Origin: Liolophura sinensis
Taxonomy: Eukaryota; Mollusca; Polyplacophora; Chitonida; Chitonidae
Reading direction: 5' to 3'
DNA: 64,000 nt
NCBI RefSeq assembly: GCF_032854445.1
Contig: NC_088301.1
Span: 44,689,187 to 44,753,186, forward strand
Under the pieces are notes generated by a model. It was given only the letters and a program-made list of their open reading frames with translations, did no database searches and had not been told where the DNA came from. How positions within the stretch are numbered: position 1 is the stretch's first letter; each line of letters starts with the position of its first letter. Shown one piece after another: positions 48,501 to 58,185 of the stretch. Made by a program: the position numbers and the translations under genes.

Positions 48501-48737
48501 GTTGCCCCTTAGTGACATATGCTGACCAACCTTTTTTCTTAGTTTTTCTTGTGAAGATTTTAAGTTCTTCATTTCTCTTTCTGAGTCAGTACCTTTCTTA
48601 GTAGATCTATCACTTCTGCTCTTTTTAGAATTTTTAGCGGGTCTTAACTGGACCTCAGCTAAGTTACTAGATGCTTTCTCTACCATTGTTTTCCTGAACA
48701 ATTCATCTAATTCCACATCTGACTCATTGCTGCTCAT
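36461..48737 (-). CDS. POLR1G: POLR1G-like RNA polymerase I subunit (PAF49/CD3EAP/RPA34 family), 12 exons
   Basis: Likely the Pol I-specific subunit that pairs with PAF53/RPA49 in the nucleolus for rRNA transcription. Exons: 47550-48737, 46777-46848, 44433-44480, 43878-43926, 42770-42898, 41819-41890, 41050-41151, 40263-40337, 39394-39459, 37592-37666, 37210-37284 and 36461-36570. Joined, they give one open frame of about 686 residues with GT/AG borders. Family evidence: DLWLVRAPAG (human ELWLIQAPAD) followed by NNMKGKALLLQG; then PKPLPEGLKARFQPLGSG (human IPPGLRPRFCAFGG); then a long tail of acidic patches alternating with KKKKKKHKRH, KRKKKQHS and similar blocks, as in human POLR1G. Unusual: 386 residues precede the LWL motif, where human has about 45, and the tail comes from duplicated phase 1-1 exons. 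The assignment rests on short motifs and overall build; without a search an unrelated nucleolar KKE/D protein is possible but less likely. Confidence 0.78.
36860..37025 (+). repeat. SINE family 2 copy
   Basis: GCAACCTGCTGATGGTTGTG, TTGCCGTTGTAGAAGTG, AAATATTCTTGAGTATGGC and CAATCAAATAAATC tail; inside the last POLR1G intron. Confidence 0.65.
37210..37284 (-). CDS. POLR1G: POLR1G-like exon 11, array copy F
   Basis: 75 bases, phase 1-1: DYYTDVDDEPSVFGRKKTKH then SQDQSG. The donor and following intron (GTATGTATTA) are shared with copy E. Confidence 0.83.
37592..37666 (-). CDS. POLR1G: POLR1G-like exon 10, array copy E
   Basis: 75 bases, phase 1-1: YYTDVNDSRPVTKRKRKKQI then RDQSG. Closest to relic copy C by the SRPV/SPPV segment. 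Confidence 0.83.
38665..38689 (-). pseudogene. Decayed array exon copy D
   Basis: Begins DHYTDVDE after AAGTTTCAG, then runs into unrelated sequence without basic block or donor. The flanking intron still matches the other units (TCACACACACATACACTT). A relic of the duplicated exon. Confidence 0.7.
38930..38970 (-). pseudogene. Decayed array exon copy C
   Basis: Same acceptor and start (DYYTDVDDSPPV) but an internal deletion removed the TKRKKK part and left 41 bases, which is not a multiple of three. The donor region reads CTGGTGTGTG. Using it would break the POLR1G frame, so I read it as a relic in the intron between exons 9 and 10. Confidence 0.7.
39394..39459 (-). CDS. POLR1G: POLR1G-like exon 9, array copy B
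   Basis: 66 bases, phase 1-1: DYYTDVDDVTKRKKKQHSGH then QSG. It lacks three codons found in the 75-base copies. Confidence 0.83.
40263..40337 (-). CDS. POLR1G: POLR1G-like exon 8, array copy A
   Basis: 75 bases, phase 1-1: DCYTDVEDYQSVTKRRKKKH then SRDKYG. Acceptor context ATAAATTTCAG is shared with the other copies. Confidence 0.83.
41050..41151 (-). CDS. POLR1G: POLR1G-like exon 7 (acidic patch plus RKRKKERG)
   Basis: Phase 1-1, reads ESPMVHQTEVIVDESSVEDD then PHEAIDVRKRKKER. It resembles the last exon (ESSATRYSEVLADDHHEP... KKKK), suggesting that the two are related copies flanking the array. Confidence 0.8.
41819..41890 (-). CDS. POLR1G: POLR1G-like exon 6 (first lysine block)
   Basis: Phase 1-1, reads SPVRNSGSQHSKKKKKKHKR then HLSG. 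Opens the basic tail; ends TCT G|GTATGT like the duplicated exons farther on. Confidence 0.8.
42770..42898 (-). CDS. POLR1G: POLR1G-like exon 5 (PLPEGLKARFQPLGS motif)
   Basis: 43 codons' worth, phase 1-1: EIRGLLSIVQSVAVPPVLIP then AAIVPAPKPLPEGLKARFQ and PLGSG. The LPEGLKARFQPLG piece parallels human IPPGLRPRFCAFGG at the end of the folded domain and is the second-best family signature here. Confidence 0.82.
43878..43926 (-). CDS. POLR1G: POLR1G-like exon 4
   Basis: Reads MINVQPVVSNSKKMVA and ends in phase 1 (G|GTACAA). From here every intron is phase 1, which allows later exon duplication without frame loss. Confidence 0.75.
44433..44480 (-). CDS. POLR1G: POLR1G-like exon 3
   Basis: 16 codons, phase 0: GNNSFEVQASKERTNE between CACAG|GGG and GAA|GTAAGT. 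FEVQ is in keeping with the beta strands of the PAF49 dimerisation fold, but the exon is too short to judge alone; it is supported by frame and splice sites. Confidence 0.7.
44866..45072 (+). repeat. SINE family 2, nearly complete
   Basis: Has a B-box-like GAGTTCAAGCCCAGCTC, then GGGAAGGTCTGTAGCAACCTG, ACCATAATGCTTGCCGCCG, GAAATATTCTTGAGCACGGC and an A-rich tail. In POLR1G intron 2. Confidence 0.7.
45606..46713 (+). mobile_element. piggyBac-like MITE, copy 2 (in POLR1G intron)
   Basis: Same family and orientation as 6312-7235, bounded by TTAA at 45606-45609 and 46710-46713, ends TTAAAGTGAGCACAAAG and (reverse complement) TTAAAATGAACGTAATG. It is longer because a segment with the ACAATCGTCAGTACCTA block is duplicated inside (about 45715-45830). 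It lies 63 bases past the exon 2 donor of POLR1G. No coding capacity. Confidence 0.72.
46777..46848 (-). CDS. POLR1G: POLR1G-like exon 2
   Basis: 24 codons, phase 0: LDLNNMKGKALLLQGVQSLG then PSEL, donor TTG|GTAATT. Continues the conserved N-terminal domain after LWLVRAPAG. A TTAA-flanked MITE ends only 63 bases beyond the donor, inside the following intron. Confidence 0.8.
47405..47480 (-). repeat. SINE tail fragment, same family as 915-1215
   Basis: AGTGAGTGCTTGGGGTTTAACG and CGTACTTAACAATC followed by CAGTCATAT; the 3' end of the SINE only, next to the POLR1G exon 1 donor. Confidence 0.5.
47550..48737 (-). CDS. POLR1G: POLR1G-like exon 1: 386-residue charged N-terminal extension plus LWLVRAPAG
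   Basis: 396 codons from ATG 48735-48737 to APAG|GTAAGT. Ser/Lys/Glu-rich and probably disordered, with many basic clusters (KRKQSSSRVPR, KQKTKKLKHK). Two related acidic modules occur near residues 262-290 and 325-350, each with SDSSSEED then GISKTF and AE; the very N-terminus (ESDVELDELFRKTMVEKA) looks like a third, diverged one. SSEED runs are good casein-kinase-2 sites by pattern. The segment GFNIDHQGCLWYEEDSS leads into the conserved DLWLVRAPAG at residues 387-396. Confidence 0.85.
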
Positions 48738-49113
48738 TCTGTCTTTCTACTTGATCGCCAGTTCCACTTTATCCAGTACAGAAAGGGTATTTCTTGATAA
48801 ATCTTTTCATAAACACTGTGTCAAAATACAAAACATTTACAAAACTTCAATATCAATCACTTTTAATAATTGTGATTATAAAACTTGACTGAAAAACACA
48901 AGCATACTCAAAACTATTCATTTATGATATTTTTAATAGTATTCAAGAATATTTAACATTCTCTTACATGTACACGGCCTTCCTTCAGCAGCAGGAAACC
49001 ACTCCATTATACATATCAAGGGGGAAACAAGGACACATCACCATGTTTCACCTGACAAACCTGTGCCATACAATCTCATTAGTCTCAGGGAAGATTGTCT
49101 GTTAACGCCTATA

Positions 49114-49824
49114 CAGTGGACTCTCTCAACACTGACACCTTAATTAACCGACATCTTGTCAAACCCAACAACATTACGTGATCCGTTTTCTGCTGAACTG
49201 GACTGTAATGTTAAATGTCTTCAGTAAACTAACTCTTCTCTATTCTCAACACTGACATTTCCAGTGAGTGTTAATCTGTCTTGTCAAATCCGACACAGCG
49301 TGTCCCACAACGTCCGACGGAATCCGAATTTGGCTTCAACTTGCCTGCTCACCAGGTGACTGAAGGTCAATGGGAAGGTAGATAATCTGCTTATGTGAGC
49401 TCCTGCGGAGATCAGAGTTTAGTAACTCTGTCAGTGGAAGACGACTCTGACACTGAGTAGCTCAGTGACTGAATCAAAATGCCTCACACAGTTGCCATCA
49501 CAATTTTCCTTGCCATTCCCTGTACGACATCCTACCACGACCAGCAGACCGGCAAAGCATCGCCGTATGGAAATGAACTTGAGTGATAAAGTTCGATTTT
49601 TTGTAATTATACCTATGTGCAAAAGTAAAATACTGATCAGCTTCTTTCCATAGTTTGTTGCTATGCATCACTGTGTGTTTAATTAAACATATATGTATGT
49701 ACAATATACATGTTGTTGTTGTTGTTGTTGTAGGCTACTTGCCCATGTTTAATACACCGACATCTTGTCTAAACTGATATTTTTGTTCGGTCCAGAGTGC
49801 GGTCGGTTTACAGAGAGTCTACTG
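49114..49824. mobile_element. Tigger/pogo-like non-autonomous element
   Basis: Begins CAGTGGACTCTCTCAAC and ends with the reverse complement of CAGTAGACTCTCTGTAAACC, each side next to a TA dinucleotide (49112-49113 and 49825-49826), as expected for pogo/Tigger elements. Both ends carry the related phrase CCGACATCTTGTC. Inside, 49540-49600 on the plus strand reads RPAKHRRMEMNLSDKVRF, faintly like the start of a pogo transposase, but no intact gene exists. A (TGT)n run sits at 49710-49730. Confidence 0.65.
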
Positions 49825-51419
49825 TATTAAACATTGGATGTATCTATAACATCCTTTTTCACATTGCACTTACATGTTTGATCCTTTTATGCTTGACTTG
49901 ATCAAACTTACTTTCATTGGAAATCCTCAGTTCAGCTTCAGAAGTGTAATTGATATATTCTGTCAGTTTTCTTACCACTGTAGAGGAATTCAGTCTGCAA
50001 ATAACTCTTCTCCAACTCTTGATTTCTATTTCAGCATGACTTCATCAATATAAGACCAGCTGTACAGAAAAAAAAAACAAGCATTTCTTAGGTATTAATC
50101 CAAACAATGTCACGGTGGGATTTGAATCCCAATATAACTGACTTTAGGGATTTATTTCATTAAAGTCTATATGTGGACCACTATATACAAAGAATTATTG
50201 TAAGAATGATTTTGTGTTTATGATTTAATGAAGACTAACCTGAAAAACTATTCCACATCTACTGTCGATTTATGTTTCACATCAGACTTATCATTATTAG
50301 ATGTTTAATTTTATTACACCTGCTAAATGAGGGCTGCCTGTTCAAGTGTGATTCATACTTGCAACAGCCACTCTAGCTTTACACCCTAAATTTAATAGGC
50401 CATTAACTAGCTGCACATGTGTGCCAACTCATTTGACAATGTACTAACATACCAAGCAGTACAGAGCCACGCTTAAACCTGGCAGACATCAGACTGGACT
50501 AAGTAGCACGTCACATGACTTGTGGATTCCAGTGAGATATGTCATTAGCCGTTATTAAGAATAAGTAGGTGGCTTACGCAGATGTTTATGCATATTCAGG
50601 TAACCCAGCAACACACACTCTCAAGTGAAAACGCTATTGTGGAACAAAACAATATTGAAGAACAAAGCGAACATGTTGACTTGTTTATATTAGTTGTAGC
50701 AACTCGGTTAGAACTGTCAGCAGTACAACTTTACCAACTTCGTCATTTGCAAACATCTTCGTTCCTTGGTGAGTTACATTTGCAATTCCCTTGTGCAGGG
50801 CCTGCGAGCAAGTCAGGTGACTTTACAGGAGATTACGCCGTTATGTCGTATAGAAACAAGGCTTTTGTTCCCCAAAATGGAGATTCTGGCAGTGAAAACA
50901 CATGGATTTACTGTATATATTGACTGGAAACTACACAGATATACTCAGATAGGTTTGATTTCAACATTGACATGCAAATATACCAGTCAGTGCTTCTTGT
51001 AATGCATTGGTGAAGCTTTCTAGTAGGAAGCATGTTCTTCTGTTTCCAAAACTGGTGATTTCGATGAAGCTGACCTGCTTGGTACGTTGGTACATTGTTA
51101 AATCAGATGTCAGCTTCAGTCGTGGAGCTAGACCATAACATACATGTATTTGATATGCTATACAACACCATCAGTTAGGGAGGGTGGCCAGGAATCCCTG
51201 CAGCACATCAGTAAATAACTTACACTGTTATTTTCAGTCTTGCTATAGGTCTCTCTGGCTAGTCAACCAGGTTTCCTGACCACCAACTTTTACTCAGTGT
51301 GAAACAAAAAAACCCCCACAATTGTTCTTTGATCCTACATGTGACTTAAACATATAAAAACCTACTAGTACCCAAAAATGAGTAGGCCTATTAGTTACTT
51401 GGCTGTGAAAAGTCGGATC

Positions 51420-51870
51420 CAGCTTAAGACTGTCGCATATTTCTGCCGAGATGAACAAATAATTTATTCCACCCTGCTGTTAATTGTGGTCAGTGTGCAA
51501 ATTATACATATTCAATAGAGATGACCTTTCAAACAACATCGAGTGTGTCATGCACCGGCCGGTGTGTTTAACTCCCTGAGCAGTATAATTTGATGCGGTT
51601 GTGATATAAAGGTGAACTATTGGAATTTCCTTCAGTGATAAAAGTGTTATTTCACACAGTTTATAGATATCGCTTCTGTTTTCACATTTTTGATAGTTTA
51701 CACTCAGATGTCATGACATGGAAAAAGAAACATTTGTTTCATGATGTTCCAATTTGAGCTCAGCAGTATCACATCATGATACATGTACACTGCAATTTTA
51801 CATTCCTACATGCCGTTTGTGCCTTATTTTCTTCATTTCTGGGGGTAGAATAGACTCCATACCGACAAAC
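51420..51870 (+). repeat. Diverged dispersed repeat, copy 2
   Basis: Partner of 34735-35660, shorter through internal deletions. The last shared block is GGGGTAGAATAGACT near 51843. Confidence 0.5.
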
Positions 51871-54660
51871 CTTGTTTTGTACCTCATCAAATTCCTCGCG
51901 TGCTTCGCTTTCTTGAAATTTGACTTGGTACGAAACAAGTTTCAGCACTATCAAGTTACACAACGAACACCGCAGCGGCGGTGCTAAACCCTTAATTGTA
52001 CATGTACATTGTACAGATGTGATCGGCGTTGGGTATGGAACCAGATACTCAGTGTTGTCGTAAATGTAGTACTGGTAGTAGTACTTGGTGTAGTTGTCGC
52101 GTCGACTGTGCATGGGAGTTAAATTACTTTTAAGTATTGTTGATGAACTTATAAAGGCTTTAAGCGAGCACAAAGTTTCACATGCATTCAATGTAATGTT
52201 CTATACCACAGAAACTTCTGATGCTCTCATCCTGGCAGCTCTTCCTTAGCCTTTAGTTACGGTACACATGACGTTCAAATGAACCCACCTGGCTCCAAAA
52301 CGCACATGGTGCAAGTACATTTATTTCAGACGGTAAAAATTAAAAACCCATTAAAAACGGAAATACGGACTTTATATTTCCGTATAAGGAATGTTAAAGC
52401 CCTTTATCTAAGAGAAATTAACATTAATAATTTTACCGGAAACATCAATATGTGTCGTTTATACTCATAAACTAGATAATGAGCGGCGATACAACATATG
52501 TCCCTGACTAGCTGCAAGTACATATTTTCGGACATCCATGATAATCTACATGACCTTTACCCTAGGAATGAGTGAGGTCCTATCAGTGTGTCGATTCTGG
52601 GACCGGCCTCGCAGGGCTGCTCAAAGCTCGGACTGGCCGCCACTTAACGCAACCAAAACACCATACAACTGCAGGTTTTCGTACTATAAATAATTTTTTA
52701 TTGTGCCTGTCAACATGTATTGGCTGTTATATTTAATGATGGATTGCTTCGTACTTTAGGGAATCATATTCAATGGGTGGGGTGCTGCGCAATGTGCTGG
52801 GTTTGAAGTAAAAAAAAAACGATGCTCTCTTTTGTCATTTGGGCCTTCTGTGTAGCTCGTCCTCGAGTCTGAGATCATAACTCTCTTGTACACTGATCAT
52901 GATACATATTCTGTATACATGTATATTCCCTGGTGTAATCAAATTTTTGCAAAGGTTTCAGTTAGAAAGGCCCACTTCAAGCTGAAAATTTTATACTTTC
53001 ACATGAGTAAAAACAAACACTGGTTAATTGTAAATATAGATGAATTGACATAATAATACATTTTTCTGTTTTAATGTGTGAGACTTCTGGCGTTGGCTAC
53101 ATGTTTTGTTCTGTGTATCAAGAACCTATGTATTAAGCCAGGTAAAAGCACATATTAACTACCAGTAACCAGGTATTTACTCACTTGTAATAAAAGTATG
53201 GTATATTAAGTGCTGGTACACCAGTTTACGTGTAAACATTGAATGCTCAGTACAGTTGTGCTGTTATATAAAGAAGATATAAAGTTATTTCATGACAGCG
53301 GCTCACGTGTTGTTATATACAGGCAGTCCCCTGGTGGAGGTCATTCAGTACATAACCTTTAAATATGAACAGTTAGTGTCCGTGATGTTTGAATCCCCTC
53401 AGTCGTTAATTGAGGTCTTATGCTACATATATTTATAATAAACTGATATAGAGAAAGATCCCCTGGTGAGGAGAATTTTTTATTGATGTAAGTGACGACC
53501 AGTCCCTTGTTGAGCTCTCCAGTCTCCTCATACCGGTCCCAGTGATACCGTCACTGATTGTGATAACATGTTGCAGCGGCGTACGAGTCACCTGTTATGG
53601 TATCCTCTTAACAGGGTACGAGGCCAGTCTAGGAAGAGACTTCCGGTGGGTAAGGGACGGCTTCTGGAGACTGCAGAGGTGGACACTGCTCGGTTTAACA
53701 CTTTTTAGGCTGTGTCTGGAGGGCTGTAGCTCAGCGGAGCAAATATGTTCGATAAACTTCTTTCACGGCGTTTTGGAACATGAAGGTAAGTTGGCCAGTT
53801 GACATTCTTGGATTTAGAAGTGTGAAGCTGTCTTAAAAGCGCCTCGTTGTGATTGATAAAGTCTTGCCATGCTTGTTTAGCCTAGCTAGATGTTAGGCAC
53901 GTTGGTGGTCACGTTCCACTGGCCTACTTTGGACTTGCCGATTCACTTGGCACTGTATGTGGTCATTACTGACAGAAGTTGAATGTTTATTTGTAGTGAA
54001 GACTTCGCTTCTCTATTCTTAGCGTAAAATTAGTAGACATCAGTAGTTGCTACAATGTCTTTTCAGGTAGGTACTCGTTTGCTTTTAGGGAGTGACATAA
54101 AAGAGATATTACCGGTGAATAAAAAAACATTGTACCAGTATATCAATCAAAACCTGTGAGATCAATTCAGTCCTACCATTCAGTATTAAAATTATGGCAT
54201 CCATGCTTACAGTTAAATGCACAATGAATGTCAGATGTTACACAACTGACCGTCTGTGACAGTGACTTACATTATTAAAAAGAATGAAGAGAAACATTGT
54301 GCAAACGATGCTTTAATGTGTACATATCTTTAAAGTTTGTAAGTTTTTTAATACTGGAACAGGTTGCAAATGACTTGGTATGAGAAATTATAAGTGGTGT
54401 GCACTGATTTTGTCATTGTAGCCATTCTTACACCTTCACCTGTAGTTTGAATTCTTAACATCCAGACTCATTGTCATATGGGACCTCACTTGCTCAATCC
54501 ACTAAAGAGTTGTTCTCGATGCAGGCAATTGTTAATGTGCCATTGTCTGATGAGGTCCGACATTTAATACAGCTCTTGATTATTTTGCTATGGTTTTGTC
54601 AGAAAGTTTGTCAGGTCATGAATGACACCATAATAATGTTTACGTATAATTGAACATGTT

Positions 54661-54736
54661 AATGTCAACACAAAATTGGACATAATAATGTGGACACAGA
54701 ATTGGACATATCAATGTGGACACAAAATTGGATTAG
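54661..54736. repeat. 26-bp tandem repeat, three copies
   Basis: Units start at 54661, 54687 and 54713, each AATGTnnACACAnAATTGGA. Confidence 0.9.
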
Positions 54737-56079
54737 TGTTTTTGATTCACACACTATGAATCTGACTAAAAGTTGTTGCTTATCACTTCAGAAATCCATG
54801 TATTAGCATGTATTTGGTAACTGTCATGTATTGGACAATAAGCAGCACATAGGTTTCAGCTTACGCAATTTTTTTACAAGTAGTTTTGCCTTACTGTCCA
54901 GTCTAGTTACCATTCTGTTAAAATGGATTCGTATGTAAGTTTGCCTACATGCACATCCTGAAATATGCAGTTCTGTGCATAATTGTATATATAGTTAGTA
55001 ATACATAAGGTTCAAGTTGATTAACAGTAGGAAGGCCAGTCTAGTCTCATCCACATCCAGTGTCGACCCATTTGTGGAAGCTTTTTTTTTTATTAGTTAT
55101 TGGGTCATTGCTGTTTTGTGTACATGTGTTGTAGTACATGCACATTGTATAACTGCCTGGATAATAAAGTTAAGTAGGTATAAAATGTATATACACCGGA
55201 ACAATTAATTTCCTTTTCTAGGGCACTGCATTAGTAGTGTAACTGATCTACTGGATTAGTGTTGTTTTCATCCTTCTCGCATGTACACAACACATGCACA
55301 TTATAATAGCTTGATCGGTACAAGACATAATATCAAACTGTCTTTCACTAATTTATTTTATGCAGATGCCTTAATTCTATAATGTTTAATCAGCCCTAGG
55401 GCTAATATCCATACATGTACATGTACATATGCAAGATAATGTTATGCACTATAAAAGTAAGTACATGAACATGTATGCCTGCAACTTAGTAACACAAAAT
55501 CAGCTACATGTGTTGATGTCAGTTGTAAGGAGTCAGTTTTGATATTGGTCATACTTGTTTTATATGTTTATCTTGTACATGTAAAAAGATACATGAAATT
55601 AAAATGTTCCTGTGGGCTTTACCTTAACATAAAATGTTTATTGTGACAAATAAGATGAACTCGTGTATTTGCATTAGCTATATGCTATGTTTATGCCTTT
55701 TAATGCTGTTTTAGAGCAGTCCAAGAATTGAGTGAAAAGATAGAGTGAAAAATCAATGTGGCTTGCTACATGTAACTACAGACATGGACCCGCAGAATGG
55801 GGTGGGCGTAATCAATGGTGTGACAACACTATTCAAGGTTTGGAGGACATTAAGTACATGTACATTGCCTTCATGCTCTGGGGGCAGTGACAGCAAGTAC
55901 ATGTACATGCTGTTCTGGATTTGAAAGTGCATAGTAATTCAGTGAATTATATTGTATGTAACTGTGAATACCAGAGTTAAGAGACATATACAGTATGTGT
56001 CTCCGACTGTGAGCATATAATGTGTACTCCATATGGGGAGCGGCCCTTGTCTGGCAAGTTAAAGATGCTTGTCTATCAG

Positions 56080-56262
56080 TGGCCATGGAACACAGGTACA
56101 GTTTCAAATCCAGCCGTGGTCAGGGATTTCGAAGAATGTGTGGCATTGGTGACAGTAAGTGGTCAGGGATGATCAGATAAAACTGATTGCCGTGGTATTC
56201 GAAAAACTGATTCTTGAGTATGGCATTTATTATTAACCATGATAAAATCAATAAATACAGCT
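56080..56262 (+). repeat. SINE family 2-like, diverged
   Basis: B-box-like GTTTCAAATCCAGCC and tail TTCTTGAGTATGGCATTTATT then ATCAATAAATAC. The middle differs from the other copies. Confidence 0.45.
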
Positions 56263-56881
56263 TATGTACTATTTATGATGGAAAGATTATAGTGGATATT
56301 GTGTTGCAATTTTAAAATTTATGACTTTCATTGGGTGCTGTAAAAACACAACAGTAATGTTTAATGGAAGGAAAAGTTGGTTAACTATTCATTGTTTTTA
56401 TTATTGTAATTTTTTTATGATTATTATTTGTCTATATTGTCTGACAAGGAGCTGTCCATTCTGCTAATCTTAGTAAGTCAGGCTAGTAATGTGTTTGATA
56501 GATATGCCACTGAATGGAACGATCACCACTTACGCCCACATGTCTGATCCTCTGATATCTATTTTTATGTCTGATGAGAGTTAATAGAATCCCCATGATT
56601 TGCCATTAAATCTAGGGTGTTGACAAGCTTGATATGATGATGAGAATAGCATACATGTATATTTTATTAGATATAGTACGCTTTTACATGATCCTGTATT
56701 GTTCTATGTACATGTCCTCATGAGAATAGTGTAGTGTCATCCCCCAAGGGCTTTGTTTGAATATTTAGGCAAGCACTCATATGTTTGCATTTCATCTCAC
56801 AGATGTTGCCGTACAGCTGCACAGCATGTATATCTTCCTGTAACGGACAATGAACCAATCAGAGCATTGTATTCTTTTCAT

Positions 56882-56940
56882 TTCCACCAATATCTTCCTT
56901 TCCACCAATACCTTCCTTTCCACCAATACCTTCCTTTCCA
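56882..56940. repeat. 18-bp tandem repeat, three copies plus a part
   Basis: TTCCACCAATAyCTTCCT at 56882, 56900 and 56918. Because the unit is a multiple of three, it makes a spurious HQYLPF repeat in an open frame. Confidence 0.9.
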
Positions 56941-57145
56941 GGTATTATCAATCAAGCTTTGGACAGGATCCAAAATGAAATCTAAAGGTTATCCCATACC
57001 ATTAATGGTGGTAAATATAACGGGTCTTTTTGATGCTGCCAAAAGAAAGCCATGCTGCATGTAAACTTACATGTAGGTTGTACATGCAGGCAACTGCTGA
57101 GAAACATGGAAAATGTCACCAACAGGTTCTGTTTTTAAGCTGTCC

Positions 57146-57192
57146 ATACACATACATGTACATGTACATATGTATGTATGTATGTATGTATC
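57146..57192. repeat. CATACATGTA palindrome and TATG microsatellite
   Basis: CACATACATGTACATGTACA followed by (TATG)n; an example of the ACATGT words that recur throughout the window. Confidence 0.9.
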
Positions 57193-58150
57193 TTTGTACC
57201 GGTATGTAAATTACATCTTTAGTGACACATACAAATAATTTTTGGTGTCATTTTCATAATAGTTGTGTGTATAAATTCTACTGAAAAAAGTGCTTAAGAG
57301 GTCAAACAGGTTGAAGATTTTGAGTACATGAGATTTCAGTTTTTGCCTTATGAGCATGAATTTTCAAATATGAGAAAAATTTGGCACTGTAGATGTATGT
57401 AATAAGGGGCAGTAGATTAGCAGCAGTGACTCATTGTATTTTTTTTCATTGTATAAAGTTAAAGAATTTGGATGAAGCTTATTTTCGTTACGTGAAGCTT
57501 TTATTTAGATGTTTGTGAATTGTTAAGATAATTCAAGAGCTATGCAAATGTACAATCTGTGTAAATAGCAATGAAGCATGCCTTTCTTATGTTCAGTTAG
57601 AAATACTAAGTGCTTTATGCCTCGGGCGTATAAAGTAATATCAGTAGGAATGTTAAGATCCATTGCTATATGTGCTTATCTGTATCTAATAACACTTTTT
57701 GTATACCTTCACCTTTTGTTTTTGGTTAATTGGAAAAGATTTGTCAGTATATTCGTAATGTTTCTTGTTAAAAAAAAATATGCAGGAAATGAACATTTTT
57801 GTTTATGCATGTGGCAATGAGATTATGTTTCTAAGATTCATACAGTTTCAATTTCCCCTAAAATATAGCATGAATTCATTGAAAAGCATCTTATTTCATT
57901 CTAATTGTTAGACTCCTGATGCCTCAAAAATAAGCATTTAAATTCTTGGGTTATGATTTTGGGCACTGGGATTGGCGTCTGTACAATTTAAACTGTGTCA
58001 GATCTTCCTATAGATGTACATTCAAGCACACACTGTATAGAAATGTGTTCATAATGGCCTATTCTTACATGTAGCTGTCGGTATTGATGAAGGCTTGGTA
58101 TCAGTTCAGAAGCTGCTCACAGAATTCTAAGAAGTCCGATGTACATCTAT

Positions 58151-58185
58151 TGATAATACTTGTACACTGATAATACTTGTACACT
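58151..58185. repeat. 17-bp tandem repeat, two copies
   Basis: TGATAATACTTGTACAC twice without mismatch. Confidence 0.9.

Larger units (their letters stand above)
48738..53500. other. Intergenic region upstream of POLR1G
   Basis: Contains the POLR1G promoter (not placed), the Tigger-like element (49114-49824) and the dispersed repeat (51420-51870). A minus-strand CTCTACAGTG|GTAAG at about 49974-49990 could end a 5' UTR exon. The 113-codon open frame at 50582 has no recognisable similarity and no splice support. Nothing else seen. Confidence 0.5.

Noticed and set aside
50582-50923. 113-codon frame starting MFMHIQVTQQHT
   Set aside because: No recognisable motif, no splice signals in a sensible place, and length expected by chance in 64 kb; kept as unassigned.
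56753-57064. 103-codon frame with HQYLPF repeats
   Set aside because: The repeat comes from an 18-bp non-coding tandem repeat; flanks have no coding character.
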